From: Fulvia fulva
Lineage: Eukaryota > Ascomycota > Dothideomycetes > Mycosphaerellales > Mycosphaerellaceae
Length of the DNA stretch: 64,000 bases
NCBI RefSeq assembly: GCF_020509005.1
Contig: NC_063018.1
Location: forward strand, 1,302,001 to 1,366,000
Direction: 5' to 3'
Shown in pieces: positions 44,001-55,318 of the stretch (position 1 is its first letter; each line of letters starts with the position of its first letter). Below the pieces are notes generated by a model, which was not told the origin of the DNA, searched no databases, and saw only the letters and a list, made by a program, of their open reading frames with translations. Both the position numbers and the translations under genes were made by a program.

Positions 44001-45850
44001 CTTAGTAGATTAGGTATAAAACTCGTACTTAGTAATGTCGAGTTGTAGGCCGGCCTCGCCGTATTTCTAGAGCACCCTCTTTATATATTCGATATGTTCT
44101 TCTAAGGAATTACTGAATATTAAGATGTCGTCGAGGTATACCGAGGCGAAGTCATCTAAGAACTCCCTTAGGGTATCGTTAATGTAAGACTAAAACGTCC
44201 CTAGGGCGTTATATAGACTAAACGGTATTATAAGGTATTTAAACTACCTATATCTCGTAGTAAAAGCTATTAGCTATTCTAAGCCTTTAGTAATCTGTAT
44301 ACAATTAAAGGCTATAATAATATCGAGTTTAGTGAAGTACTTCTTTTCTACGATACGGTTAAGGGTATCCTATATAAGGGGAATCGGATATCTTAACTTA
44401 ATAGTACGTTCGTTTATACTACGATAGTCGATATATACTCGTAGGCCTCTACCGGGTTTCTTGACGATAAGGACTAGTAAAGAGGCATCTGCTCTACCTT
44501 AGTAACGGCGTATACCCTTCTAGGCAAGCTGTTCGTTGACCTAATAGGCGATGATCTTATCTTCTTAGTTTAATATACGGTATAGTCTACTAAATAGAGG
44601 AGTCGCGCTAGGTTTAAGCTTAATCTCGTAATCTATACCTAGCCGGTAAGGTAGAAGCTCCTTCGCGTCTTACTTTAAGAAGTAATACGCGAAGTCATAA
44701 TAGATAGGTAGGAGGTGATCCTTTAGATCGATAACTTCCGCCTTCTTCTCTATAAACCTATCTATATCGGACTATATATATATCTTATAGGCGGAAAGTA
44801 TCGGACTAACGCGCTACGCTACTAGTATAAACGCCGCTATACGTACATCTAGCCGCTCGGTAGTCTTGTTATTAGATAGTATCCTATAGCCGGTATTACG
44901 TATATTTCGAGTACTTAGCGTATAAGCTATTAGAGGGTCTATTATACGTAGATCCCCTAGTTACTAAGGTTCGTTCTTATCGAATATAAACATTATATAG
45001 GCTTTGACTCCCTTTCGCTTAGCTATCTTCTCGATCGCTCCCGCGCTAACTTCCTAGATATCAATATCCGGTAGTATTAGTATAGTTACTTTATCGGCGG
45101 GTAGCGTAGTCGACGGCGATATCGAGTAAGTACGTAGGCGCGGACGCGGCTTTATAATCATACCGGAGGTTATTATCTATACTAGATCTCCTTTATTATC
45201 TTCCTCTATAGTAGCTCGGAAGGGTAGTTAGACTAGTAATATAGTCTCGAACTTCTACGTAGTAAATATAGGCTCTTATCCTCTATTATTGACACTTTAG
45301 GCCTAAACTAGCTTGCTATCCTATAGGCAATATTCCTTATAGTGCTCCGAGTTAAGTATTATTATACTAGAGGTAAAGTAGATGCCTAGTTAGTATTTGT
45401 CGTACTAGGGCCTTCCGAGTACGATATTATATTTAAGATAAGTTACCTAGAAAGTTCTCGTCTCTATATAACCGTTACTAAGTGTAAGTTCTAGGTTTAT
45501 ACGGTATTCTATCTTTTCTTTAGCTATTAATCTATTTACTAAACCGAGAGCTAGTAGGTTATTAAGCTTAATTAGAGATAGGTTATGTTTCTACGTATAG
45601 GAGAAGTCGATATATTTAGAGTTAGTACTATTATTAAGGAAAGTAAATATATATTGCCTATTAGCTATCCCTAGTATTATAAGGTATAAGCCGATAATAG
45701 GGTTGTGTTCTATTTCTACTATTCTAAGAATATATAATAATAGCTTAAGCCCTTCTAGCGGCTCTACTAGTAGTACTTCCTTATATCGTATCTTCTCCTC
45801 TTCGTGTCTACTACTTATTACGCTTAAACAGCGGACTAGGCATTTTCCGC
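41100..45850 (-). pseudogene. Gypsy 3 pol, RIP-mutated
   Basis: The minus strand at 44390-43600 reads as a textbook Gypsy RT/RNase [31 protein letters not shown], then [20 protein letters not shown] (catalytic YLDD near 44117-44152) and later LSKKISPQEYNYDIYNKELL. Integrase lies further left, broken at 41842 by a solo LTR. Stops are TAG/TAA at former Gln/Trp codons. Confidence 0.8.
41842..42076 (-). repeat. Solo LTR of the Copia 3 family
   Basis: 235 bp; minus strand tgttacgatgtag...cctatttaata. It is flanked by a perfect 5-bp duplication cctag (41837-41841, 42077-42081). No internal sequence or primer site is attached, so it is the product of LTR-LTR recombination. Confidence 0.85.
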
Positions 45851-48236
45851 CGGTAGTATAACGGTAGTGCCGCTAGCGTTAGTACTAGGACGTACTAGTA
45901 CCTTATATTTAAAGAGTTCGTAAGTACGCTACTATAGACGGTGACCGGGCTTACTACATTTCTTATAGAGGTTCTTACGTATATAACGAGTATTCTTAGC
46001 TTCGTCTATAGTCTCGCCGAGATTGCTCTTAAAAGGTTTAGGACGGGTAGACTAGGCCTTACGGGTTAGCTTATTAGAGCCTAAGCCCGAGCCTAGGCCT
46101 ACTAGCTTATCGTCCTTATTCTTATTATCTTTCTTATCGTTCTTTAGCTTCTTAGAGCGCGGGTATAGGGCGTCGAGGATCTTGAAGTCTTCGTCTACTT
46201 AATAGAGGTTGTCGATTATCTTAGTTATTAATAAGGGTCGGAAGTTAAGATACTTATTAAAATAGCGGACAGTTAGCTTAAGTTATAGATTATCTATTAC
46301 ATCTTCACCCTTAAGGCCTAGGATGTTAGTATTCTAGCGCTACTTAGGGAAGAAGGTCTAGAAGCTGTCATTATTGTCTATCTTAAGATTATTTAGGTAG
46401 TTACGAGCCCTACTAACTAGATTACGGTCTCTATATTACTTAGCGAGTTCCTTAATTAGGACGTTAAGGCCCTTATACGTCTTCTTACTACTAGTTAGGC
46501 TTCCTAAGATAGTAGGGATCTTAGGTCTAACTAACTCCTAGGCGTTACCTAGCGAGGCTAGTAAGTCGTATACGAACTTAAGTACTACCTTCTTATCGCG
46601 GAAGACTATATAGTCGATAATAGTCTCTAACTCGGAGAAGAACTTCTCGAGAGAGGGTCTAGATAGCTTACTATTAATAGTACCGACAAACTTCTTAGGC
46701 TTGTCTATACTACGCTAAGTCTTAAAGGGCTAGCTAAGGTCCGGATCGTACTTAACTAGAGACTCGAAGTCGTAGACTAGCTCCTTCTTAGAAGAGCGGC
46801 AATAAGTACGAGTATCGCTATCCGACTCCGAGGTCTCCTCTAGCTTATTAGATTATAGATCGGAGTCGTTACTATTATCTAGCTTACGTATAGACTTCTT
46901 AGCTTTCCTTCTAGTAGTACGGCGAGCTGCCTTGTCCTCGTACTTATTACCGCGGTCCTTATTACTAGCTCTACTAGCTCTACTATTATTATTCTTGTCC
47001 TTAGATAGGGTTCGGCCGTTTTATAGGGTACGGCGCTATAATATAGCGCGAGATAGTAAGGATCGTACTCGAGAGCGGCCTCGGCGGTCGTCGAGTTACT
47101 TCTTAAGGTCATCTACCTAAGTTTACTACGACTTATTAAGCTACTCGATATAGCTCTAATAGGTCTAAGCTTCTATCTTATATATATTAAGGTCAAATTC
47201 GAGGGCCTTGATCTTCGAGTCGTTATTAGATAACTACTAAGTGCCTCCTTCGCTTACTTCTCTAGGGTATCGTTCTTTATAGTAAGCGAGCTAATCTCGG
47301 CGGTCATTACTATACTTAAGGATGCTCTAGGTTAGGCCTTTAGGTTATCGAGTTCCTACTAGACCTAAGTAAGCTATTGCTTAGCCTAATCTATTTCTCC
47401 TCGTACCGTACCTAGGTCCTTCTAGAAAGCGTTACGGTACTTAATAGTATCTTCCTTCTATATCTTCTATATATCGCGATCCTTAACTAGTATGTCGTAC
47501 TCGTTACGTATCTACTAATTATGACTCTTCTATCTCCTAAGCTCTTGCCCTACTTTGCCTAATTACTCGTAGAGTATAGTCGCTATTTATACCGTATTCC
47601 TATACTCTTACTTAGTACGTCGTAGGATAAAGTAGATAGCCGCGGTCCTCTCGGGCTCCTATATAAGCTTAACGAGTTAATCGGTATCGAGTTATAGGAG
47701 GTCTTTAACGGGGATTCGGAGGGTCTTTACGACTTATTATTATGTCTTACCTTCCTCTCCTTCGCCTTCTTCGGTAGCGCTATCGTTGTCGTAGTTAACT
47801 ACCGCCGTAGCTATACTATCGATATTCTAGATCTCGTTATCGGAAAGAAGGTCGTATAGGTTGAACTTAGGCGGTAGGTTAGTAAGTAGTCGCTATAAGC
47901 TCTCGAGTTTATACTATAAGGCGTCGTCGGCAGTTTACTACTACTACTATATCTATCCTAGAGTCTATATATTATATATAGACTCGCGCTATACTACTAG
48001 TCGTATAGCTAGTAGTAAACCTCGCTATCCTTAAGGGCGTACTATATTAGGTACTACTTAGCCTAAGGTAGTAGTCTCTTATACCGAGTCGTACGTTTTT
48101 TCTAACGTACGCCGTAATATCTTATTACGGTTATTAATAATCTATACTCTTATAGATCCCGTCGTAGCTCTTCTACGGATATAGAGACCTAGCTAAGTAT
48201 AGCGGTTTTTAGTCGTATTAATATAGAGTAGCTAGG
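45851..48236 (-). pseudogene. Gypsy 3 gag, RIP-mutated
   Basis: The minus-strand region between the 5' LTR and pol has long charged, coiled-coil-like stretches. Near 45930-45990 the residues KKCSKPGHRL are the trace of a CCHC knuckle. A 77-residue open stretch at 46879-47112 is a chance survivor, not a gene. Confidence 0.65.
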
Positions 48237-48358
48237 TACGTAGGAAAGGGAAACGCGAGGTACGCCAAGGCTATATATAAGCCGAGATGTCACGCTAGTG
48301 CGCGCGGTCACGTGACCCACGTACTAGCTGTCCATTTACTAGGCCTAGGGCCGTGATA
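48237..48358 (-). repeat. Gypsy 3 LTR, right
   Basis: 122 bp, the 5' LTR in element sense. Its right edge re-enters the Pogo transposase. Confidence 0.85.
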
Positions 48359-48363
48359 CGTAG

Positions 48364-49500
48364 CTTAATATTAAGCTTGTCTATTACTACCTATAGATTA
48401 AATAGAACTAAACTAGCGCCTCTAAAGCTCGATAGGATGTTCTCCTATCTAAATATAGCGTTATAGCCTACCCGGAAGGCCCGTAGAAACTCTACTTTAC
48501 CGATATAAGTAATACGCTAGCGTACTAAGTCCGAGAGCTAAGTACCGTATACCTTCTTTAAAGGCGAATAGTAACCTATATCTAATAGCTAGAGTAAGTA
48601 CGAGGCGTACGATAGTATATATAGGGCCAAGATCTTATATTCCTTATATAGATTCTAGAATGCCTTCGAGTTATAGCTCTCGTAGCTATCGATAATAAGT
48701 AGTCTCTATACCCTAGTCGTACGAGCTATAGTATACTTCTAGAAATGCTCTAGCTACCGTATACCAAACTTATTATTAGTCTAGCCGTTCTCTATTAGCC
48801 CGATTGTCTAGTCTATACCCAAGTTGCCGTCTTAGTACTAGGTACTAATATACTTTTTGCCTATAAGGATGACGTAGGGTAGGAGCGCTATTCCGTCTAT
48901 ATAGATAGTCTTAATTACTATTACCTATTCTCTATTGCCCTATTAAACGACCTTCCTCTTTCTACTACGCCTTTCTAAACCCGTAACGACGCTCTAAGAC
49001 GTAATAACAGCTATTATAAACCCTATCTCGTCGAAGTTATAGGTGTCCTAGTTAAGGATACTATACTTCTCCTTTATATTACGTATAAGTAAGAACTACT
49101 TCTCGATAACGTCTAGATCTTCTATTAGGGCTCGCTAACGATCGTATCTACGTGTTATACGAACCTTTAGCTCACGATGCCGCCTAATAAACCTGTCTGT
49201 CTGATTAAGACTAGCGGGCTTAAGACCCTTCTCTTATAGTAATAAATCGGCTATTACTCGTATACTAGCCTTTAATAGCGGGAAACCTCTAAGATCTAGC
49301 TCGAGTATATACTTAAGTATCACCCTCTCTTCTAGCTCTATAAGCTTCTTCGAATTAGGCTCGTAGTCACCCCGAGGAGGTCGTCTATTCAATCGATACC
49401 CTAGTATAGTTCGAGACGCGTCGTATACCTTTATAGTAAGCCGATACGTGATTGTCGCGTCGCGTTTCGTAGCCTAGACAGCTAAGGTCAGTTTGGCCTC
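48364..49500 (-). pseudogene. Pogo transposase N-terminal and catalytic part, RIP-mutated
   Basis: Reading the minus strand downward from about 49080 gives YNFDEIGFIIAVI (first catalytic Asp of the DDE domain), IYIDGIALLPYVILIGKK, LLIIDSYESYNSKAFWN (second Asp; expected Gly-His altered by RIP) and LLQLLDIGYYSPLKKVYG, all canonical Fot1/Pogo DDE motifs. An HTH/CENP-B-like N-terminal part lies nearer 49500. Several TAG/TAA interrupt it. Confidence 0.8.
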
Positions 49501-49547
49501 GTTTGAAGATAATATACACTGTAATAGTGGTTATATAGCTGTATCTA

Positions 49548-49616
49548 TAGAAGTAGTACAGTTCTTAGTAAAAGTAGACCGCTCGGTAGTATAGCCCGCT
49601 CGGTAGTAAAGCACGT
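49548..49616 (-). repeat. Pogo TIR, right
   Basis: Inverted partner of 40295-40363, again with the doubled ccgctcggtagta box. Confidence 0.85.
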
Positions 49617-49655
49617 TAGCGTATATCTACGTATAGTATCGCTAGTATTAGTATA

Positions 49656-49889
49656 TATTGAGAACATATAGGCCGTAGGACAGGTATATAGGTGTGGATA
49701 TATTATATAACTAGATTACGTGACTAGGGTTTACTAGCCTATAGGCTAGTAAATATCCGGACACCTAGTATCTACCTATACTAATACTAGCGATACTATA
49801 TATAGATACACGCTATCCTATTAGGTCCTTCTTCGTCTTTCGTATAATCCGCCGTCTTCTACTACTACGTAATTCGTACCTATTTAATA
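49656..49889 (+). repeat. Copia 2 left LTR
   Basis: 234 bp, homologous over its full length to 54962-55195; mismatches are mostly transitions. It contains gggtttactagcctatag followed by gctagtaaa, a palindrome. Confidence 0.9.
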
Positions 49890-49910
49890 GGTTATAAGCC
49901 CGGGTTAGCG
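49890..49910 (+). promoter_or_regulatory. Copia 2 primer binding site
   Basis: ggttataagcccgggttag corresponds to the initiator-tRNA-Met half-molecule site of Copia 1 (gttatgagcccggttag) with one RIP-type change in the anticodon part. Confidence 0.65.
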
Positions 49911-52900
49911 ACTCGGTGTTTTTACTCTTAATAAAGTCGTATTAGAGTTATTCCTCTTTAGAACAAAAGGAAGGCAGACTAGAGGCCGTACCCGCCTTAT
50001 ATAGGAAGCTATAGCCGTGCTATAGGTGTATATAAGACGTAAAAGAGCCTAGTAAGGCACTATTAGACTCCGAGTTAGGGAGCCTATACTAATACCTTAG
50101 ACAAGTAGGCGAGCTTACTAAGAAGAGTCGCTCTCCGGACATCGCGTTCGTATCGACTAACTATTTATTCTAAGAGAGCCTTAGTGTCTTAGAAACCCCC
50201 TCTACTAAGAGAGTTACGCTATAGTGTCTTAGTACTAATACGATCCTTACCGACCGACTTTCCTCCTCTTCCCGGCGGATAGCTATCCTCTCCGCTATTA
50301 ACCTCGCGTTCGGTTTATCCTATTTCGATCCGATCGCGTACGACCGAATACATCCTTTTACCTAAGGGTAGCTAACCTATCCCTTAACTTATAAAAAATA
50401 GAGAACGAGACTAGGTTTATAAGAAAGAGAGTAGTACCTATTCTAATAAGAGAGAACTACGAATTATAGTTCAAGCTAATAAGAATACACCTAGTATTAA
50501 AGCAGGTTAACTAGGTCCTCGAAGATATTATTACGGACATTCCTGCTATAACCCTATCTATAGCGACACCCTCTATATTATCGGAGTCATCCCTTCCTTT
50601 AGATCAAGCGATAAGGAAGGTATTGTATAGACGGTATAATGTAACGGCCCTATATAAGATATACATCTGTCTGTTAATAGATAATTAAGAGATAATATAC
50701 GAGATCCGGTATACGAAGGAGTTATAGAAATAGGCTAAAGCTAAATATAAGAGAAGACTTCTCGCTACTAGAAGAAGTTTACTTAAGTCATACACTAATT
50801 TCGTAATGATAGAGGACTAGTCAATAGATGACGCCTAGTAGGAGCTTAGCTCAATTATAAGGAGGGCTGTTTTCATCTCGCCTTAGTTCTAAGACATTAA
50901 GCCTAAGGACAGAAAGATCTAGTAACTCTTAGTAGCTCTACTAGACTTATTTGGCTCAATTCGCGATACAATTGATGCCTAGGTGAATTTCTTACTACAA
51001 GACATTCTTACAATTCTTAGGGAGAAGTAAGAATTAATAATTTATTAAGGGATAGCTATCTTTGCTAAGAAGGGTTTCTAGGGCAAGCTTACGTACTATC
51101 TCTACGGTAGTAACTATTTTATAAGCAAGTGCCCACACCTTTCTATAGCTTAGTAGGCTGTTAGGAACAAGGACAAACTAGCTAGGGTTACCTACTCTAC
51201 TAAGAGATAACCGTTACTACCTCGTAGGAGGTTATTATTACTAAACCTTCGTGATGTCCTTAAGGTAATAATAGACCTTACGAAGTAGATAAAGAAGAGC
51301 CGTAAGCCAAAGGCCTCCTCTAGTAAGAAGCCTATAAGGGCCTATACGACCTAGGAAGACGTATTAGACTCTAAGATACTATTAGAAGATAATGATGTTA
51401 ATAAGGTTGCCTATTCTACTATAGAAGCTAAAGGTAAGTACCCCTCGTCCGAGTAGTTACTTAACTCTTGTACTTCATTATATATAACTAACCAAGATTT
51501 ACTATTTAGGACACTAAAGCCTCTTTAAAAGAGGAAGTGGATCAAGGTTAGGAGTAGCTATCTACAAGCTATATATATAGGAAGTATAGTAATAGGTAGT
51601 CCTTCTAGAAAGCAAATTGTCTTAGAAAATGTCCTGTTTGTTCCTAGCCTTAGAGTTAGTCTTGTTTCTTAGAATCAGTTTAGCTAATAGTTTGCTATCT
51701 AACCGCCTAGTTTCACCCTAAAATCCTTGTCTAGTAAACCCGTTGTCTAGACCAAACTTCGAGGAGGAGTACCGTTTATCTACTCGATCTCGGAAATTCT
51801 TAAGCTATAGTATACTAGTATACTCTCTTAAGAACGTGACGGCACCGCTATAGCTAATACTAAGTCCGAAGATTAGTAGGAGCTATAGTATAGAAGATGT
51901 ACACACCTTAGCAAGGGACTACTAAGAAACCTTTATAGAGTCACTAATAAGAAAGATCCTATCCCTATTCCTTCTAGACACCTAAGTTATAAGGTATGCT
52001 CCCTTACTAATATAAGGAAGTTTAAGGGACCTACTATAGAGAGAAAAGGTGAAAGGCTAGCCCTTGTCTCTATTAACGTCTATAGTCCTTTTCAGGGCGT
52101 AGTCTCTAGGCTAGGATACAAATATTAGCTTAAGATTATAGACAGCTTCTCTAGGAAGAAGTGGGTAATTCCTATAAAGGCTAGGAGCGAGGCTCCTATA
52201 GCCCTACGGGATTAGAAGGTCTAGGCAGAACGGTAGTCAAGGTACTTTCTATCTACGATCCGTAGTAATAGTATAAAGGAAATTCTCGCCTTACTAAAAG
52301 AGTAGGAGAAGGAGTTTAGCACTTAGATAGACATAACTAATGCCTATAACTCCCTTCAAAATAGACCTATAGAAAGGTCAATTCAAGCCTCTAAGAATAT
52401 AGTCCGGGCTATACTTAAAGACTCTAGTATACTAGTTAAGTTCTAGCTAGAAGCTTTGTAAGTATAGACTATAATTAGAAACAGACTGCCTAATAGTCTA
52501 ATCATTAATAGTATTACTCTTTTACTAGAAGAAGCCTTTACTAGCTAAGTACCGTTAGTCGACTATTTCCGCGTCTAGGGATATAAAGCTATAGTCTATA
52601 TAGACCTAAGAGCCTAACCTTAAGGCTTAAGGAGAGACAAGTTAATAAACCGAGGAAAAGAAGCCGTGTTTATAGGCTACTTAGGAAACACTACAAAACA
52701 ATAGCTATTCTAGGATCCCGACATAAAAGCTATAAAAGTATATAGTCACGTCGACTAGTTTAAGAATAAGAAGGGGGGAGATATAGATCTTGGTATCACC
52801 TTTACTAACTAGCCGAGTCGAGCGCTATAGCGTAATCCTATTAGGAAGAAGCTATTTAGGGCGAAATTTTCCGATAGGGGATTATTAGAGACACCGTTAC

Positions 52901-54940
52901 GAAGGCTAGGAGAAAATATTAAGGCGGTTTTAACACTATCGAAGGCCGATAACGGTAGATCTATACAGAACCTACCCAAGTCATCAACACTATAGCAACC
53001 GCTATTTATGTAACTTCCCCCTCCCCTAAAGGACATTAGGGAATACTAGAAGTTTAGAGATTAGGGTACTCTAATAAAAGAAAAAGAAGATGTCGTTTGG
53101 TTCGACCTATCCGAACACCTAGCGCTACCTTAGATTATAGGTAATGAGAGGTTAAGGGGGGACGGAGATAATAACTCTAAAGAGTATAAGGCTGAACACT
53201 ATAAGGCTCTTATCGCCTAGATGTTCTATCTAGACCCTATAATAAGCTAGGTAGAGGAGATTCTAAACGACGTAGAAGAATATACATTTGCTACTATTAG
53301 GCAGGCTATAGCCTATTAGTAGGAAGTACTAATCCTAAAGTCCTATAAGGTAGCCGTAGGAGACCCCGAATAGGGACATATATAGAGAGAGGCAATCGAG
53401 AACGAACTTATTGCCTTAGTAAGTAACAATACCTAGGAAGTAGTTGTACCGCTAAAGGGTACGAATCTAATTACTTCTAGGTAGGTCTTTAATATAAAAG
53501 GAATTATTAGTAGAGCTATTAAGAAGTTTAAGGCAAGACTAGTTATAAGAGGGTTTTTATAGAAATATAGGGTTGACTTCGAAGAGACCTTTATACCTAC
53601 TATTAGATATAATACTCTCCGAGTATTTATAGTAGTAGTGTGTAAGAGAGATGTCGAGATGCACCTAGTAGATATAAATAATGCTTTTACCTAAAGTAGC
53701 CTTCTTAAAGACATCTATATGATCCCACCCCTAGGAGTTAAAGTACCTCTAAAAATAGTGTTTAAGGTCCTACGAAGCCTTTATAGGCTTAAGTAAGTAG
53801 CTAGAGACTAGAACAAGCTCTATGTTACGAAGCTAGAGAAGATTAGATTTACCTAGTCCTAGGTAGATCTATACCTACTTAGCTATACGGATAGAGACCT
53901 TATAGTCCTTACCTATATAGATGACATACCTATTATAGCTCCGAAGCTATTAGATGTTCAGTGGTTTAAGGCTAAGCTTAGAAAAGTGTTTAAGATTAAA
54001 GATCTTAGTAAACCTATAAAGATCCTTAGAATAAGGATTATAAGAGACAGGTCCTAAGGCACTTTAAAGCTTAATCAAGGACACTATATCTACGCTAACT
54101 TAGCTAAGATGAACATAGCTAGAGAGAAGGCTACGCCAACCTACTTACCTATAGAGAGCTACGAGCATTTAGTACCTATGGCTCCTATAGATAAGAGGTG
54201 TAACAAATAGGATTACTAGAGCTATAATAGTACCTAGATGTAGCTAATAATAATGACAAGGCTAGACTTAGTACTCCCCCTTAGAAGAATTAGCTTATAT
54301 GTTGCTGATCCCTCGTAGTAGTATATAAAGGCTTTAAAGAAGCTCTCCCGATACCTACGGTTATACCTAGACCTAGGTCTTATATATAGAAAGGGAGGGG
54401 GCAATCTCTAGGGATACTCGGACTCTAACTACGCTATAGACAAAGTGGATAGAGTCTTAATTCTAGGATACGTATAGTTCCTTATAGATCACCTATGTCC
54501 TAGATAAGTAGGAAGTAGAAGTCTATTATAACATTAACAATAGAAGCTAAGTTTATAGCTATAAACGTAGCCGCAAAGTAGTCATAATTTCTTGCTACTG
54601 TCCCTAGGGAAATGGGGTGCCCAGAATTAGTAGGAAAGAGCTCTTTCTAGCCGAGTATAAGGGCAAGCAAGGGCACGATTAACGAGCTAAGGCTAGTCAA
54701 GCTTATAGGTAACAACTAAGCCGCTTTAATACTTATTAAAGATGCCTATATACATAAAAAGTCAAAGCATATTAATGTTATATATAACTATATTAGACAT
54801 CTCTAGTAGTAGAAGAAGAATGTAGTAGACTACTACTATATAAAGGATATAGCTACTAATAGGTTAATAAAGCCCCTTAATAGCTAGTAGTTCTAAAACT
54901 TTATAAGGTAGCTCTAGCTTACGTAAAGGGATTGTAGGAG
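49911..54940 (+). pseudogene. Copia 2 Gag-Pol, RIP-mutated
   Basis: With TAG read as a former Gln/Trp codon, the plus strand shows a zinc-knuckle trace (YYLYGSNYFISKCPH, near 51090), a protease box LLNSCTSLYITNQDLL (about 51460), integrase (YQLKIIDSFSRKKWVIPIKA, about 52120), RT (LIVLTYIDDIPIIA, about 53900) and RNase H (GYSDSNYAIDKV, about 54410). A 75-residue minus-strand frame at 52809-53036 is a chance opening. Confidence 0.8.
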
Positions 54941-54961
54941 ACTATATAGCCTAAGTAGGAG

Positions 54962-55195
54962 TGTTAAGAACATATAGGCCGTAGGACAAGTATATAGGTG
55001 TAGGTGTGTTATATAACTAGATCACGTGACTAGGGTTTACTAGCCTATAGGCTAGTAAACATCCGGACACCTAGTATCTACCTATACTAATACCGGCGAT
55101 ACTATATATAGATATACGCTATCCTATTAGGTCCTTCTTCGTCTTTTGTATAATCCGCTATCTTCTACTACTACTTAACCTATACCTATTGAATA
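54962..55195 (+). repeat. Copia 2 right LTR
   Basis: 234 bp beginning tgttaagaacata and ending cctattgaata. Preceded by a purine-rich agtaggag tract. Confidence 0.9.
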
Positions 55196-55318
55196 GTATA
55201 GATATTTTAGGAGGGATAGCTATACTTAGGACTTAACTAGTAAGCCCTAATTACTAATCCTCCTAAGTACCTAACATTGACCCTATAACCTATATATTCT
55301 TAATATATACTTTCTATA

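Larger units (their letters stand above)
40901..48358 (-). mobile_element. RIP-mutated Gypsy retrotransposon (Gypsy 3)
   Basis: 122-bp LTRs at 40901-41022 and 48237-48358 (minus strand tatcacggccctaggcc ... cctacgta). The minus strand holds gag with a zinc-knuckle trace (about 48.2-45.9 kb), then protease, RT, RNase H and integrase (about 45.8-41.1 kb), in Ty3/Gypsy order. It lies within a Pogo transposase and itself contains a solo Copia LTR. Possible 5-bp target duplication ttagc/gtagc with one mismatch. Confidence 0.85.
40295..49616 (-). mobile_element. RIP-mutated Fot1/Pogo DNA transposon containing a nested Gypsy
   Basis: 69-bp terminal inverted repeats at 40295-40363 and 49548-49616, flanked by TA on both sides (40293-40294, 49617-49618). 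The minus-strand transposase begins near 49500, is interrupted at about 48359 by Gypsy 3 and resumes at about 40895 for its C-terminal part. Without the Gypsy the element is about 1.86 kb, the usual Fot1/Pogo size. Confidence 0.85.
49656..55195 (+). mobile_element. RIP-mutated Copia retrotransposon (Copia 2)
   Basis: 5540 bp bounded by 234-bp LTRs (49656-49889, 54962-55195) and a perfect 5-bp target duplication gtata (49651-49655, 55196-55200). The primer site ggttataagcccggg follows the left LTR. The plus strand encodes gag, protease, integrase, RT and RNase H in Copia order with many RIP stops. Confidence 0.9.

Noticed and set aside
46879..47120. 77- and 62-residue frames inside Gypsy 3
   Set aside because: Chance openings in RIP-mutated gag sequence; amino-acid composition reflects TpA richness.
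52809..53036. 75-residue minus-strand frame inside Copia 2
   Set aside because: Antisense to the integrase/RT linker of a dead element; no independent support.
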